Assembly: GCA_040217815.1 (NCBI GenBank)
Contig: JBEHWI010000004.1
Coordinates: 62,001 to 126,000, forward strand
DNA: 64,000 nucleotides
Direction of reading: 5' to 3'
DNA from: UBA5314 sp040217815
GTDB taxonomy: Bacteria; Bacillota; Syntrophomonadia; Syntrophomonadales; Syntrophomonadaceae
The notes under the pieces are model-generated. The model did not search any database, had not been told where the DNA came from, and saw nothing but the letters and a program-made list of their open reading frames with translations. Shown piece by piece: positions 50,902-59,155 of the stretch. Made by a program: the position numbers and the translations under genes. The stretch's first letter is position 1. The number at the start of each line of letters is the position of its first letter.

Positions 50902-51386
50902 TGGCAACTCCTCCTTGAATCGGAGCGTCTCATCGGGCGCCCTCTCTATGGTTTAATGTACCTGTGGTAGCAATTCTTGTTTATCCAGTAAAAATCCTCT
51001 ATACCCTATTTACCCCGCGCAATCCGTCCTGCCCCTCCGGAATCGTGCGATAATTAACCTGCAAATCAGGACCAAAGCATCATAGGCGATTTAAGCAGCC
51101 AATGATAACATGTTCTCGTAGGCAATATTTTGCAGATTAGTACAACATTCCACATATTCATGTACATGATTTGGGCAGGTTTTTCCGAATTACTGCGTTG
51201 TCGTCAATCGCAATACGTCCAGTATTACTCATTCCTCCGACGCCCATGGACGGGCTAGTGCAGTGGTGCCAGGACGGCAAGGAGCTGCCGCCTTGTACTT
51301 CGAAAAAACCTACTCCAACTTATATACACAATATACGGAACGTTGTCCCTAATCCTGAAGCCGCAGTTTGTAAGGGAGGTTGTTTG
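50902..51386. other. Intergenic region carrying a rearranged repeat copy
   Basis: A 485-base gap. At 51192-51239 lies the 48-base inverted copy of bases 45373-45420. Around 51114-51146 there are words similar to CTCGTCGAGGGAAATATTTGCAGA of the same family. A frame from 51171 runs into the next gene but begins inside the repeat and is not used, because AAGGGAGG precedes the ATG at 51387. Nothing else is recognised. Confidence 0.5.
51192..51239 (-). repeat. 48-bp perfect inverted copy of the repeat at 45373-45420
   Basis: Read on the minus strand it is CGGAGGAATGAGTAATACTG and so on to CAACGCAGT, exactly as at 45373-45420. The two copies are 5.8 kb apart and inverted, so recombination between them could flip the DNA between. 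Confidence 0.85.
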
Positions 51387-52076
51387 ATGAAAAGGATACC
51401 TATTCTGGTCCTGGCCGCACTGCTTATATTGGTCAGTGCAGCCGGCTGCTCTAAAAAGCAGACTGCCACCACTGTGCCAGCCGAGCAGAGCGCTCCGGCA
51501 GCCACGGAAACCAAAAAGGACGCCGGCACCCCTGAAGTACCTCTGACCGATATCATGAAACAGACCCAGTCCATCAAGGGCGCCTACTATGAAATGAAGA
51601 CCAGCGTCGCGACCGGGCAAGGCACGGTCACCTCGACCAGTAAAAACTGGATTACCGGCAATAAGGTCCGCGTGGAAACAGAATCCATGGGCTTAAAAAC
51701 GGTAACCATCGTTACTGCTGACGGATTTATCTATTTGTACAACCCGGCTAATAAAACGGCCACCCGCATAGGCTCCATAGACTCAGAAGCAGCCAACCAG
51801 TGGGCCTTTAAAGATCCAGCCAAGTATAAGGTTCTGGGCCGGGAAAAGATCAGTGAGCAGCAGTGTGTAATTATAAGCAATATTGATATACCTGATGAAA
51901 ATAAGATGTGGATCAGCGAAGCGATCGGCATGCCGCTCAAAATGGAAGCAACGGTTGCTGGCGGCAAAGCCACATCAGAATTCAGCAACATCAAACTGGG
52001 TCCCCAGGATGAAGGCTTATTCACCCTTCCGGCCGGAACCACCATTATTGAAACTCCCCGGCTGCCCGGACATTAG
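51387..52076 (+). CDS. Lipoprotein with LolA/LppX-like fold
   Basis: A 229-residue lipoprotein: MKRIPILVLAALLILVSAAGC signal with an AAGC lipobox, then an Ala/Thr/Lys-rich linker. Residues about 60-229 (DIMKQTQSIKGAYYEMKTSV, NKVRVETESMGLKTVTIVTADG, YLYNPANKTATRI, GMPLKMEATVAGGKATSEFSNI) match the outer-membrane lipoprotein-sorting/LolA-like or DUF4412-type fold used by Gram-positive lipoproteins. A lipid or hydrophobic ligand is likely. ATG at 51387 follows AAGGGAGG. It stands apart from neighbouring genes. Confidence 0.82.
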   Translation: MKRIPILVLAALLILVSAAGCSKKQTATTVPAEQSAPAATETKKDAGTPEVPLTDIMKQTQSIKGAYYEMKTSVATGQGTVTSTSKNWITGNKVRVETESMGLKTVTIVTADGFIYLYNPANKTATRIGSIDSEAANQWAFKDPAKYKVLGREKISEQQCVIISNIDIPDENKMWISEAIGMPLKMEATVAGGKATSEFSNIKLGPQDEGLFTLPAGTTIIETPRLPGH

Positions 52077-52155
52077 AAGTATTACATAGTCGCAATATCC
52101 AACGGGCTCGTATCCCGGAAGTCAGCCCGAGGCTGCATCTAAGCAGCCCCGGGTT

Positions 52156-53427
52156 TTATTTCATCCAGTAGGCGAAATAGAGGTAGAGCATCGCCAGGAA
52201 CACCGACAGCAGCATCAAAGGGAAACCCACTCTAAGGTAGCGGGTAAAGCTTATAGGGGTGTCATAACGCTCGGCAATTCCGGCAACGATGATATTGGCC
52301 GATGCCCCGATCAAAGTGCCGTTCCCACCCAGGCAGGCGCCCAGAGCCAAAGACCACCAGATGGACTCCATGGGCATATTGGACATCTGCCCCACCGACT
52401 GCAGCATGGGGATCATAGTGGCTACATAAGGTATGTTGTCAACAAAGGCGGAAGCAAGCGCTGACAGCCACAATACCAGAACTCCGGTGGGCACCAGTTT
52501 GCCGCCGGTTAAGGCCAAAATCTTCTTCGCCGCCAGGGCAATTACCCCGGTCTCTACTAGGGCTCCCACCATCACAAACAGACCGGCAAAGAAAAATATA
52601 GTCGGCCACTCAACAGCCAGGAGCGTCTCGTCGACATTCTCATTGCTGATAAGCATTAGAATACTGGCCCCTAGAAGGGCAATAGTGGCAGATTCCAGGT
52701 GCAGGGCCTGATGCGCCAGAAAGCCAACCAGGGTTAACCCCAGCACCAGCAGCGATTTCTTCATCAAGAGCCAATCCTTAATGAAGGCCTTTTCATCAAG
52801 TTGCAACAGTTCTTTTATGTTTTGCGGCGCAGCCGCAACCTGTCTGCGGTACAGCCACAGTATGATGCCGGTGACCATCAGGAAAATTACAAATACCGGC
52901 AGGGCCAGGTTGTTTATGAAATCCATAAAGCCCATACCGGTGGCGCTGCCAATCATAATGTTGGGGGGATCCCCGATTAGGGTAGCTGTACCTCCTATAT
53001 TGGAGGCCATTATCTCGCTTAACAAGAAGGGCATGGGAGAAATGTCCAGGCGATCGGTAATAGCAAAAGTAATGGGGACGATTAAAAGAACCGTGGTAAC
53101 GTTATCCAACAGGGCTGATGTCAGGGCAGTTATTAATGACAATACGCCCAGGATGGCCAGGGGCCTTCCCCCGGCTATTTTGGCGGATTTTATGGCCAGA
53201 TACTCAAAGATCCCGCTCTGGCGGGTTATACCCACGATAATCATCATGCCGATCAAAAGACCTATAGTATTGAAGTCTATTGCTGAAAAGGCCTGTTTCT
53301 GAGTAATCAATCCCATCACAATGACCAGGGACGCACCCACCATGGCAATAATAGTGCGATGTACTTTCTCAACTACAATAGAAACATAAGCCACAGTAAA
53401 TATCACGATTGACATCCAAAACTGCAT
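52156..53427 (-). CDS. ArsB/NhaD-family ion transporter
   Basis: A 423-residue permease with about eleven membrane helices. It has family features: FNTIGLLIGMMIIVGITRQSGI, LLSEIMASNIGGTATLIGDPP, ALVETGVIALAAKKI, ALASAFVDNIPYVATMIP and CLGGNGTLIGASANIIVAG. The twin GGTATLIGDPPN and GGNGTLIGASAN loops are the typical inverted-repeat gates. Relatives carry arsenite, sodium or dicarboxylates. ATG at 53427 follows GGAGGT. A 200-nucleotide leader with an intrinsic terminator precedes it. Confidence 0.9.
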   Translation of the reverse strand: MQFWMSIVIFTVAYVSIVVEKVHRTIIAMVGASLVIVMGLITQKQAFSAIDFNTIGLLIGMMIIVGITRQSGIFEYLAIKSAKIAGGRPLAILGVLSLITALTSALLDNVTTVLLIVPITFAITDRLDISPMPFLLSEIMASNIGGTATLIGDPPNIMIGSATGMGFMDFINNLALPVFVIFLMVTGIILWLYRRQVAAAPQNIKELLQLDEKAFIKDWLLMKKSLLVLGLTLVGFLAHQALHLESATIALLGASILMLISNENVDETLLAVEWPTIFFFAGLFVMVGALVETGVIALAAKKILALTGGKLVPTGVLVLWLSALASAFVDNIPYVATMIPMLQSVGQMSNMPMESIWWSLALGACLGGNGTLIGASANIIVAGIAERYDTPISFTRYLRVGFPLMLLSVFLAMLYLYFAYWMK

Positions 53428-53631
53428 GGTTTACCTCCTGCCTTCAACTTGCCGGTATGGTCTAAAATATAAAAAGGGCAGCCCCCATAAAAGGCTACCC
53501 ACCCCAGTAAGCCGTATTCTCATGACCTTAAGCCTCCATATCCCCTGGAAGAGACTTAGGCGGCAAGGTCCCGTACTCCTGGCTTTCACCACAAGCACTT
53601 TGACCGTAAAACATTTTATTTAGCTCAACCA
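53428..53631 (-). promoter_or_regulatory. Structured leader with attenuator (riboswitch-like)
   Basis: From the -10 box to the start codon of the transporter lie about 200 nucleotides. They include conserved-looking words GGTGAAAGCCAGGAG and ACGGGACCTTGCCGCC at 53564-53594, a paired region AAG-CTC/GAG-CTT, and then a terminator hairpin (53476-53500) with a T-run that ends about 40 bases before the ATG. GGCTTAC near 53508-53514 could pair with GTAGCC of the terminator as an antiterminator. The class is not recognised; B12, c-di-AMP and Mn classes were considered without full agreement. Confidence 0.55.
53464..53500 (-). terminator. Leader terminator of the ArsB/NhaD-type gene
   Basis: On the minus strand GGGTAGCC pairs with GGCTGCCC around TTTTATGG and is followed by TTTTTATATTTT. 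It is upstream of the coding region, so it would stop most transcripts before the gene unless antiterminated. Confidence 0.8.
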
Positions 53632-53637
53632 AGTACT

Positions 53638-53646
53638 AGTATAGCA
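53638..53646 (-). promoter_or_regulatory. Extended -10 promoter for the transporter leader
   Basis: On the minus strand TGCTATACT fits the extended -10 TGnTATAAT. No good -35 hexamer lies 17 bases upstream. Confidence 0.5.
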
Positions 53647-53905
53647 TAACCCTTTAACGAGTAATGTATCAAAAGCTGCCCCCCGACTATTAAACGAAAA
53701 GAGTATTCCCGGAATATTTTTGTCTTTCACTCGCCAACCCGAGTTTTAGTTTATACTAAATAAAGAATGAATTCCGAGTAACATCCAGGCATCATATCAA
53801 AGCATTACAGTAATGGTCTTAAGCCACTACTTGAAACACCCACACTTTATTTATCATTTACCAATCCCTACTCACCGAAGCCGATAAAATTGCAGGAGGT
53901 TGTTT

Positions 53906-54349
53906 ATGGAAGAGCAATTAAAACTGATTGAATCCCAGCTGTACAAAAGTGAACTTACTTTCCCCTGGCTCAAGGAACGCTTACTGACCTACGGGGAGAT
54001 AAGGGCCTGGTATAGATTCTATCGCGAGGCCAATCAATGGGCCAAGAAGTTCTTTAAAGAAGAATACTATTTCCTGATGACCGACGTCATCCTGTGGGTT
54101 AAAATTGCCGATGACGGGCAGTTGGGAATTCACACCTACCCCTTGGATGAGATCGCCAAAAGCTTCCGCAGTTATGGATTTGCCGACAAGAAAAGCAAGG
54201 ACGCCCTGGTCATATCTGAACTTACTGTGAGCTTTACGGCCATGAAAGAAAAACAAGTACGGGACGAACTGGTGCTCAAGCGACCCATACCCGAAGAAAA
54301 TGGTGATGTAGAAGGCTTTGAGAAACTCGTACATCTGTTAGAAATCTAA
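53906..54349 (+). CDS. Conserved hypothetical protein
   Basis: A 147-residue soluble protein (MEEQLKLIESQLYKSELTFP, later VILWVKIADDGQLGIHTYPLDEI and ALVISELTVSFTAMKEKQV). Mixed alpha/beta with charged helices; I recognise no domain and see no signal peptide or metal motif. ATG at 53906 follows CAGGAGG. It lies between the transporter leader and the potassium cluster and ends in the large hairpin at 54367-54431. Confidence 0.75.
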   Translation: MEEQLKLIESQLYKSELTFPWLKERLLTYGEIRAWYRFYREANQWAKKFFKEEYYFLMTDVILWVKIADDGQLGIHTYPLDEIAKSFRSYGFADKKSKDALVISELTVSFTAMKEKQVRDELVLKRPIPEENGDVEGFEKLVHLLEI

Positions 54350-54366
54350 CTAATATTGAAATAGTT

Positions 54367-54431
54367 GAAAACCAGGGGAACGGTTCTTTCAGTTGTTTTC
54401 AGCAACCGAAAGAACCGTTCCCCTGGTTTTC
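54367..54431. repeat. 65-bp near-perfect inverted repeat (REP-like, possible terminator)
   Basis: Bases 54367-54390 and 54408-54431 are exact reverse complements over 24 bases; the loop carries a further GTTG/CAAC helix. TTTTAC and TTTT follow on the plus strand. The GGGGAACGGTTCTTTC core looks like a repeat unit used elsewhere in such genomes. It is probably a strong terminator of the hypothetical gene. Confidence 0.75.
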
Positions 54432-54596
54432 CAGTTTTACTTTTCCGCATCATATATGAAATTTTTACACCCGGGCCCCAATCTTCTTACAGATAATTTA
54501 CACCTCAAGACCGTACACTAATCCTGAACAAGTACGGGCAAATCGAGATTTGATTTACCCAAATTGTGGAATCAGCAGGAAGGAAGGTTTGTCGAA

Positions 54597-56495
54597 GTGT
54601 TCTTTAGAAGGTTGGGCAGGTTCGTTTTTGGGAGAAGTATGGCCAACAGCCAGCTGGGTGACGAAAAATTGAATGTGTTCTGGGGTATGCCGGTACTATC
54701 CAGCGACGCCATATCCTCCGTGGCCTATGCGGTTGAGGAAATATTGCGGGTGCTGGTTCCGGTTGCCGGCGCTGTATCCTTTCTTTGGATGCCCAGGGTA
54801 GCCATAGCTATTATCTCACTGCTGCTGGTGTTGACTTTTTCCTACCGGCATGTGGTTAATGCCTACCCCGGCGGGGGCGGAGCCTACATGGTCGCCAAGG
54901 ATAACCTGGGCACTATCTCCAGTCTGATTGCCGGGGCATCTTTATCGGTGGACTATACCCTTACCGTAGCAGTTAGTATTTGCGCTGCCACTGCCGCCAT
55001 TACTTCTGCTTTTCCAGGTTTTTATGAGTATCGGGTGCTCATATCGATTGTAATAATACTCCTGCTGACGGTCGGCAACCTCAGGGGAATCCGTGAATCA
55101 GCTCGGATCTTCAGCCTGCCCACCTATGCTTTTATTTTGTCAGTGGTCATCTTAATAATTGCCGGGCTGAGCAGACACTGGTCAGGAATGCCTCCGGTAG
55201 TTTCGGTTCCCCCGGATCCCTCTTTCGCTTTGGGTACGGGTGCCATTACGGTGTTTGTGCTTTTGCGCTCTTTTGCATCAGGGTGCAGCGCCTTGACCGG
55301 AGTCGAAGCGGTGAGTAACGCGGTTCCCAACTTCAAGGAACCGGCCCAAAAAAATGCCCAGACCGTTTATCTTCTTTTAGCCCTGGCTATCATAATCTGT
55401 TTTGGAGGCATAGCCTACCTGGCCCAGGCCTATAGTATTTCTCCCAACGGGAGATACACAGTTATAGCCCAGTTGACCATGGCGGTTTTCGGCACCAACT
55501 GGATGTTCTTTGTCATTTCGGCAACAACCGCCATAATTCTGGGAATGGCTGCGAATACGGCCTTTGCCGGTTTCCCCACCCTGCTCTCGGTCATCGCCCA
55601 GGATGGGTTCGTTCCCCGGCAGCTCTCCATGCGCGGCCACCGCCTCAACTACAATAACGGCATTATTATGTTGAGCCTGGCGGCGGCGGCTCTGGTTTGG
55701 ATTTTTAAAGCAGACACCCATCTGCTGATCAACCTGTATGCAGTGGGCGTCTTTACTTCGTTTACCCTATCCCAAACTGGAATGGTGGTTCACTGGTGGA
55801 AAGAACATTCAAAGGGCTGGCAGTACAAAGCCCTGGTAAATGGATTGGGAGCCCTGACTACCGGTGTGGCGGTTGTGGTGATCAGTGTGACCAAATTCTC
55901 TGAAGGCGCCTGGATAGTATTCGTGGTAGTACCAGCTATAATTGGTATTATGCTGAAGATCAAGGGGCATTATAAATCAATCGCCAATCAGCTGGATATC
56001 CCCAATGAACTCTTGCCTCAGCTGAATTTCACCACCAGCTATTCCCATCACGTCATCGTTCCCATTGACAGCCTCAATGCCATGGTTGTCAAGGCTCTGC
56101 GCTACGCACGCAGTATTACACCCAACGTGGAGGCTTTTCACGTGGAAATTCACGAGGGGGAGGCCGATAAACTGCGCCGCAAGTGGGCTTTACTCAACAC
56201 AGATATACCCTTGATTGTAAAGTCTTCACCCTACCGGGAGGTGGTTAATCTCCTGACCCAATACATTGATTCCGAAGAGCATGGCTCCCAACCCGGGGAT
56301 GTCATTACCGTTCTTTTACCCCAGTTTTTTGTCTCCCATCGCTGGGAAATGTCCCTGCACAACAATACCAGTCTTTTTATCGCCAACGCCATGCTGAAAA
56401 AGCGCAATGTAATTGTGTCAATTATTCCGTTCTACCTGGACGATATTAAGGCCTATCGCCTTACCAAAAAGGCCGAACTAAAGCCCAGGAAATAG
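54597..56495 (+). CDS. KimA-like potassium/amino-acid permease (APC superfamily)
   Basis: A 632-residue transporter with about twelve membrane helices in residues 20-470 and a cytoplasmic C-terminal domain of about 160 residues. The opening FFRRLGRFVFGR and LNVFWGMPVLSSDAISSVAYAVEEI, then VNAYPGGGGAYMVAKDNLG and ALTGVEAVSNAVPNFKEPAQ match KimA (YdaO) of Bacillus, a K+/H+ symporter inhibited by c-di-AMP. Amino-acid transport is the alternative. The GTG at 54597 is preferred because GGAAGGAAGG is nine bases upstream. The next genes are a KdpD-like sensor, KdpE and a CPA2 exchanger, which support potassium transport. Confidence 0.85.
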   Translation: MFFRRLGRFVFGRSMANSQLGDEKLNVFWGMPVLSSDAISSVAYAVEEILRVLVPVAGAVSFLWMPRVAIAIISLLLVLTFSYRHVVNAYPGGGGAYMVAKDNLGTISSLIAGASLSVDYTLTVAVSICAATAAITSAFPGFYEYRVLISIVIILLLTVGNLRGIRESARIFSLPTYAFILSVVILIIAGLSRHWSGMPPVVSVPPDPSFALGTGAITVFVLLRSFASGCSALTGVEAVSNAVPNFKEPAQKNAQTVYLLLALAIIICFGGIAYLAQAYSISPNGRYTVIAQLTMAVFGTNWMFFVISATTAIILGMAANTAFAGFPTLLSVIAQDGFVPRQLSMRGHRLNYNNGIIMLSLAAAALVWIFKADTHLLINLYAVGVFTSFTLSQTGMVVHWWKEHSKGWQYKALVNGLGALTTGVAVVVISVTKFSEGAWIVFVVVPAIIGIMLKIKGHYKSIANQLDIPNELLPQLNFTTSYSHHVIVPIDSLNAMVVKALRYARSITPNVEAFHVEIHEGEADKLRRKWALLNTDIPLIVKSSPYREVVNLLTQYIDSEEHGSQPGDVITVLLPQFFVSHRWEMSLHNNTSLFIANAMLKKRNVIVSIIPFYLDDIKAYRLTKKAELKPRK

Positions 56496-56500
56496 AAATT

Positions 56501-56518
56501 AGAATTAACACAGTACTA
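56501..56518. repeat. Remnant of the palindromic repeat end
   Basis: AGAATTAA-CACAGTACTAG resembles the right end of the elements at 39182-39257 and 45338-45474 (AGAATTAAGGTTAAC-GAGTACTA) with seven bases missing. It lies between the KimA-like and KdpD-like genes. Confidence 0.45.
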
Positions 56519-56583
56519 GAAGGCAGCACCCATAATGGCTAATATATAATTATCAATCGCCTGGTGAAGATTAGGAGGCCATT

Positions 56584-58188
56584 ATGACCGATTATTGGGC
56601 ATATGATGTTGAGGCCGATTTCGAAACATCTGAAGAAAAAACGGACCATAAAATTCCCTGGTGGGAAAAAAAGACCTGGTCAGTGGTATTTTCACTGATT
56701 ATGGTCGTCCTGGTCACAATGCTTGGTAAAAGGTATGGTGATTACCTGGGAGTTACCAATATGGGAATGCTTTACCTGCTCCCGGTTGTCTTTGCCTCAG
56801 CCCGCCTGGGAGTCACCCCTTCAGCGATCATAGCTCTTGTCAGCGTGGTCTCTTTTGACATCTTTTTCGTTCCGCCAGTTTTCAGGCTGACCGTTAACGA
56901 TGTGCGCTACCTGATTACCTTCGCCGTTTTTATGGTAGTCGCTTTCACCACCGGCAATATTGCCGACCATCTACGGTTCCGAATGAGGGAAGCCCTTCAC
57001 CGTGAAACCAGAACCAGGGCTCTTTATCATCTGGCACGGGGATTGTCAGCGGTAACCGATATGGACCTTTTGGCCCGTAAAGTAGTTGATCATGTTTCGC
57101 AGACCACTGCCACCGAAGTAGCCCTGTACCTACCTGAAACAGATTCCTTAAAAATCGCAGCTGCCAGCAGAGCCTTCAGCGATCTGGTTTTAGGCCCCAC
57201 CGATCTGGCTGCTGCCGAATGGGCTTTTAAAAATTCCCAGCACAGTGGAGTGGGAACGGATGCCTTCCCAGGGGCCAAGGGATTCTACCTGCCGGTGCAA
57301 ACCGAGGCCAGGACTTTGGGAGTTCTGGGAGTTAAACCAACCCGGCAGCTGTTTTCACCCGAGCAAACCGACCTTTTGGAAGCCCTGACCGGTTTAGCTG
57401 CTCTGGCCATTTTGCGATTACAATTGGCCGCTGAAGCTCAGGCGATAAAAGCACTGGAAGAAAGCGAGCGTCTTCGTTCCGCCCTGTTCAATTCGATCTC
57501 CCATGAGATGAAGACCCCGTTGGCGTCCATCCTGGGTGCCGTATCCAGCCTGGTCGATGACGAGGACCTTTATAATGAGGAACAAAAAAGCACCCTTCTC
57601 ACCAGCATAAAACAAGGCGCCCTGCGCATGAACCGGGTGGTGGGCAATCTGCTGGACATGGCCAGGCTGGAAAGCGGCTACATTCGCCTGCACACCGATT
57701 GGTGCGACATACAGGATATTATTGGAGTTACCCTGCGGGAAAACCGTGATATACTGCACGAGCACCGGATAAAGGTAAGCATTCCCGATAATATCAGTTT
57801 GATCAAAGTAGACTATGCCTTGATCGAACAGGTTCTTACCAACCTTTTGCACAACGCGGTCAAGTATTCCCCGGGTGGAAGTGAAATAGAGTTATCTGTT
57901 CAAGAGGCAACCAGTGAACTGAATGTCTCCATAGCTGATCAAGGCCCCGGAGTGGATGCATCTGATGAAGAACGGATTTTTGATAAATTCTACCGGCTTC
58001 AATCACCCGGCAATATCAGTGGAACAGGTTTGGGGCTTTCCATCTGTCGAGGCATTATTGAAGCCCACCGTGGCTCTATATGGGCCAAAAACCGGCCAGG
58101 CGGCGGGCTCCTGGTGAACTTTACCCTACCAGTCGATAATGATATGGCAATAGGCTTCGGGGACCATTATCAGGGGGTGGATAATTGA
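56584..58188 (+). CDS. Short KdpD-like sensor histidine kinase
   Basis: A 534-residue kinase. Residues about 30-140 form the four-helix DUF4118 membrane domain (LGVTNMGMLYLLPVVFASARLG, VSFDIFFVPPVFRLTV), followed by a GAF domain, an H-box (SISHEMKTPLASILGAVSS), N-box (LLHNAVKYSPGG) and G-boxes (DQGPGVDAS, GTGLGLSICRGIIEA). It lacks the KdpD N-terminal sensor domain and universal stress domain (about 360 residues in E. coli KdpD). It would phosphorylate KdpE. ATG at 56584 follows AGGAGG. With no KdpFABC pump nearby, its targets are probably the adjacent potassium genes. Confidence 0.92.
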   Translation: MTDYWAYDVEADFETSEEKTDHKIPWWEKKTWSVVFSLIMVVLVTMLGKRYGDYLGVTNMGMLYLLPVVFASARLGVTPSAIIALVSVVSFDIFFVPPVFRLTVNDVRYLITFAVFMVVAFTTGNIADHLRFRMREALHRETRTRALYHLARGLSAVTDMDLLARKVVDHVSQTTATEVALYLPETDSLKIAAASRAFSDLVLGPTDLAAAEWAFKNSQHSGVGTDAFPGAKGFYLPVQTEARTLGVLGVKPTRQLFSPEQTDLLEALTGLAALAILRLQLAAEAQAIKALEESERLRSALFNSISHEMKTPLASILGAVSSLVDDEDLYNEEQKSTLLTSIKQGALRMNRVVGNLLDMARLESGYIRLHTDWCDIQDIIGVTLRENRDILHEHRIKVSIPDNISLIKVDYALIEQVLTNLLHNAVKYSPGGSEIELSVQEATSELNVSIADQGPGVDASDEERIFDKFYRLQSPGNISGTGLGLSICRGIIEAHRGSIWAKNRPGGGLLVNFTLPVDNDMAIGFGDHYQGVDN

Positions 58189-58190
58189 CT

Positions 58191-58871
58191 ATGGGTGCAA
58201 AAATACTGGTTATAGATGATGAAGTGGAAATACGTCGATTGCTCAAGGTCGGGTTAACGGCGCACGGATATGATTTTATAGAAGCAGCCAATGGCAAAGA
58301 CGGTATAGTTCAGGCCGCGACCCTGCGTCCCGACATTGTAGTATTGGATATGGGGCTTCCTGATTTAGAAGGATTGTCGGTAGTAAGTGAGATCAGGGAA
58401 TGGAGCCAGGTGCCCATAATCATTCTTTCGGTTCGGGGGCAGGAACAGGACAAGGTTAAGGCTTTGGATTTGGGAGCCGATGACTACCTGACCAAACCCT
58501 TCAGCATGAGCGAGCTGATGGCCCGCATCCGGGTTGCCCTGCGCCACCAGGGCAACATCAAAGACGAACCGGTTATTCAAATAGGAGAATTGTTTGCCGA
58601 TCTTTCCCGGCGCCAGGTTAAGATGACCGGAAACGAGGTCCATCTCACCCCTATAGAATATGACCTGCTGAAAATACTGCTAACTAATGCCGGGAAAGTG
58701 GTCACTCATGGCTATCTGCTGACCAGCATTTGGGGTGGCGACAGTCAGGAATACTCTCAATATCTGCGCATATATATAAGCCACTTGCGGAAAAAGATCG
58801 AGCTTGATCCCAACCAGCCCAGGATCATCTTAACCGAGCCCGGAGTGGGCTACCGTTTGGCGGTTGTCTAA
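58191..58871 (+). CDS. kdpE: KdpE-like response regulator
   Basis: A 226-residue OmpR-type regulator: IDDEVEIRRL acidic pocket, phospho-Asp in DIVVLDMGLPDLEG, Lys in LTKPFS and the winged helix ending YISHLRKKIELDPNQP and GVGYRL. This pattern matches KdpE. The start is uncertain: TTG at 58185 overlaps the kinase stop, while ATG at 58191 is 12 bases from GGGGGTGG. It is translationally coupled to the kinase gene and terminates at 59056. Confidence 0.92.
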   Translation: MGAKILVIDDEVEIRRLLKVGLTAHGYDFIEAANGKDGIVQAATLRPDIVVLDMGLPDLEGLSVVSEIREWSQVPIIILSVRGQEQDKVKALDLGADDYLTKPFSMSELMARIRVALRHQGNIKDEPVIQIGELFADLSRRQVKMTGNEVHLTPIEYDLLKILLTNAGKVVTHGYLLTSIWGGDSQEYSQYLRIYISHLRKKIELDPNQPRIILTEPGVGYRLAVV

Positions 58872-59055
58872 CATCCTACCCGCCGCCAATCCCTCTTAAA
58901 GCCAGGTGGACAGTCCATATGGTTCGTTTTAAGGGCTTTAGCGGCACTGCCGCCATCCCCCAGTGGCCGGCCAGGCCGAAAATATAGTATACTATGTATA
59001 ATAAAACCTTTTTAATTGATTAGATTGATGTAAAATCGCTCAATTTGTTCTGCAC

Positions 59056-59126
59056 TTCAGTCTCTATCACAGCCGCGAGTAACTGACTATTTTTTTTGGG
59101 GTAGTCCTTTAGTAGGACTGCTTTTT
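59056..59126 (+). terminator. Tandem terminators between kdpE and the CPA2 exchanger
   Basis: First: TCAGT-CTC / GAG-TA-ACTGA (59057-59086) followed by eight T at 59090-59097. Second: AGTCCT (59103-59108) with AGGACT (59114-59119), loop TTAGT, then GCTTTTTT. The second ends about 30 bases before the exchanger's start, so either kdpE ends in tandem terminators and a promoter is hidden, or the exchanger has an attenuated leader. Confidence 0.7.
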
Positions 59127-59155
59127 TAACATCCGGATATAAGGGGAGTATTGAA

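Noticed and set aside
53428..53600. Cobalamin riboswitch ahead of the ArsB/NhaD-type gene
   Set aside because: AGCCAGGAG resembles part of the B12 box, but the rest of the box (AGACCTGCC) and upstream conserved segments are missing.
54432..54596. c-di-AMP (ydaO) riboswitch before the KimA-like gene
   Set aside because: The 165 bases upstream show none of the conserved ydaO words and no terminator hairpin other than the repeat at 54367.
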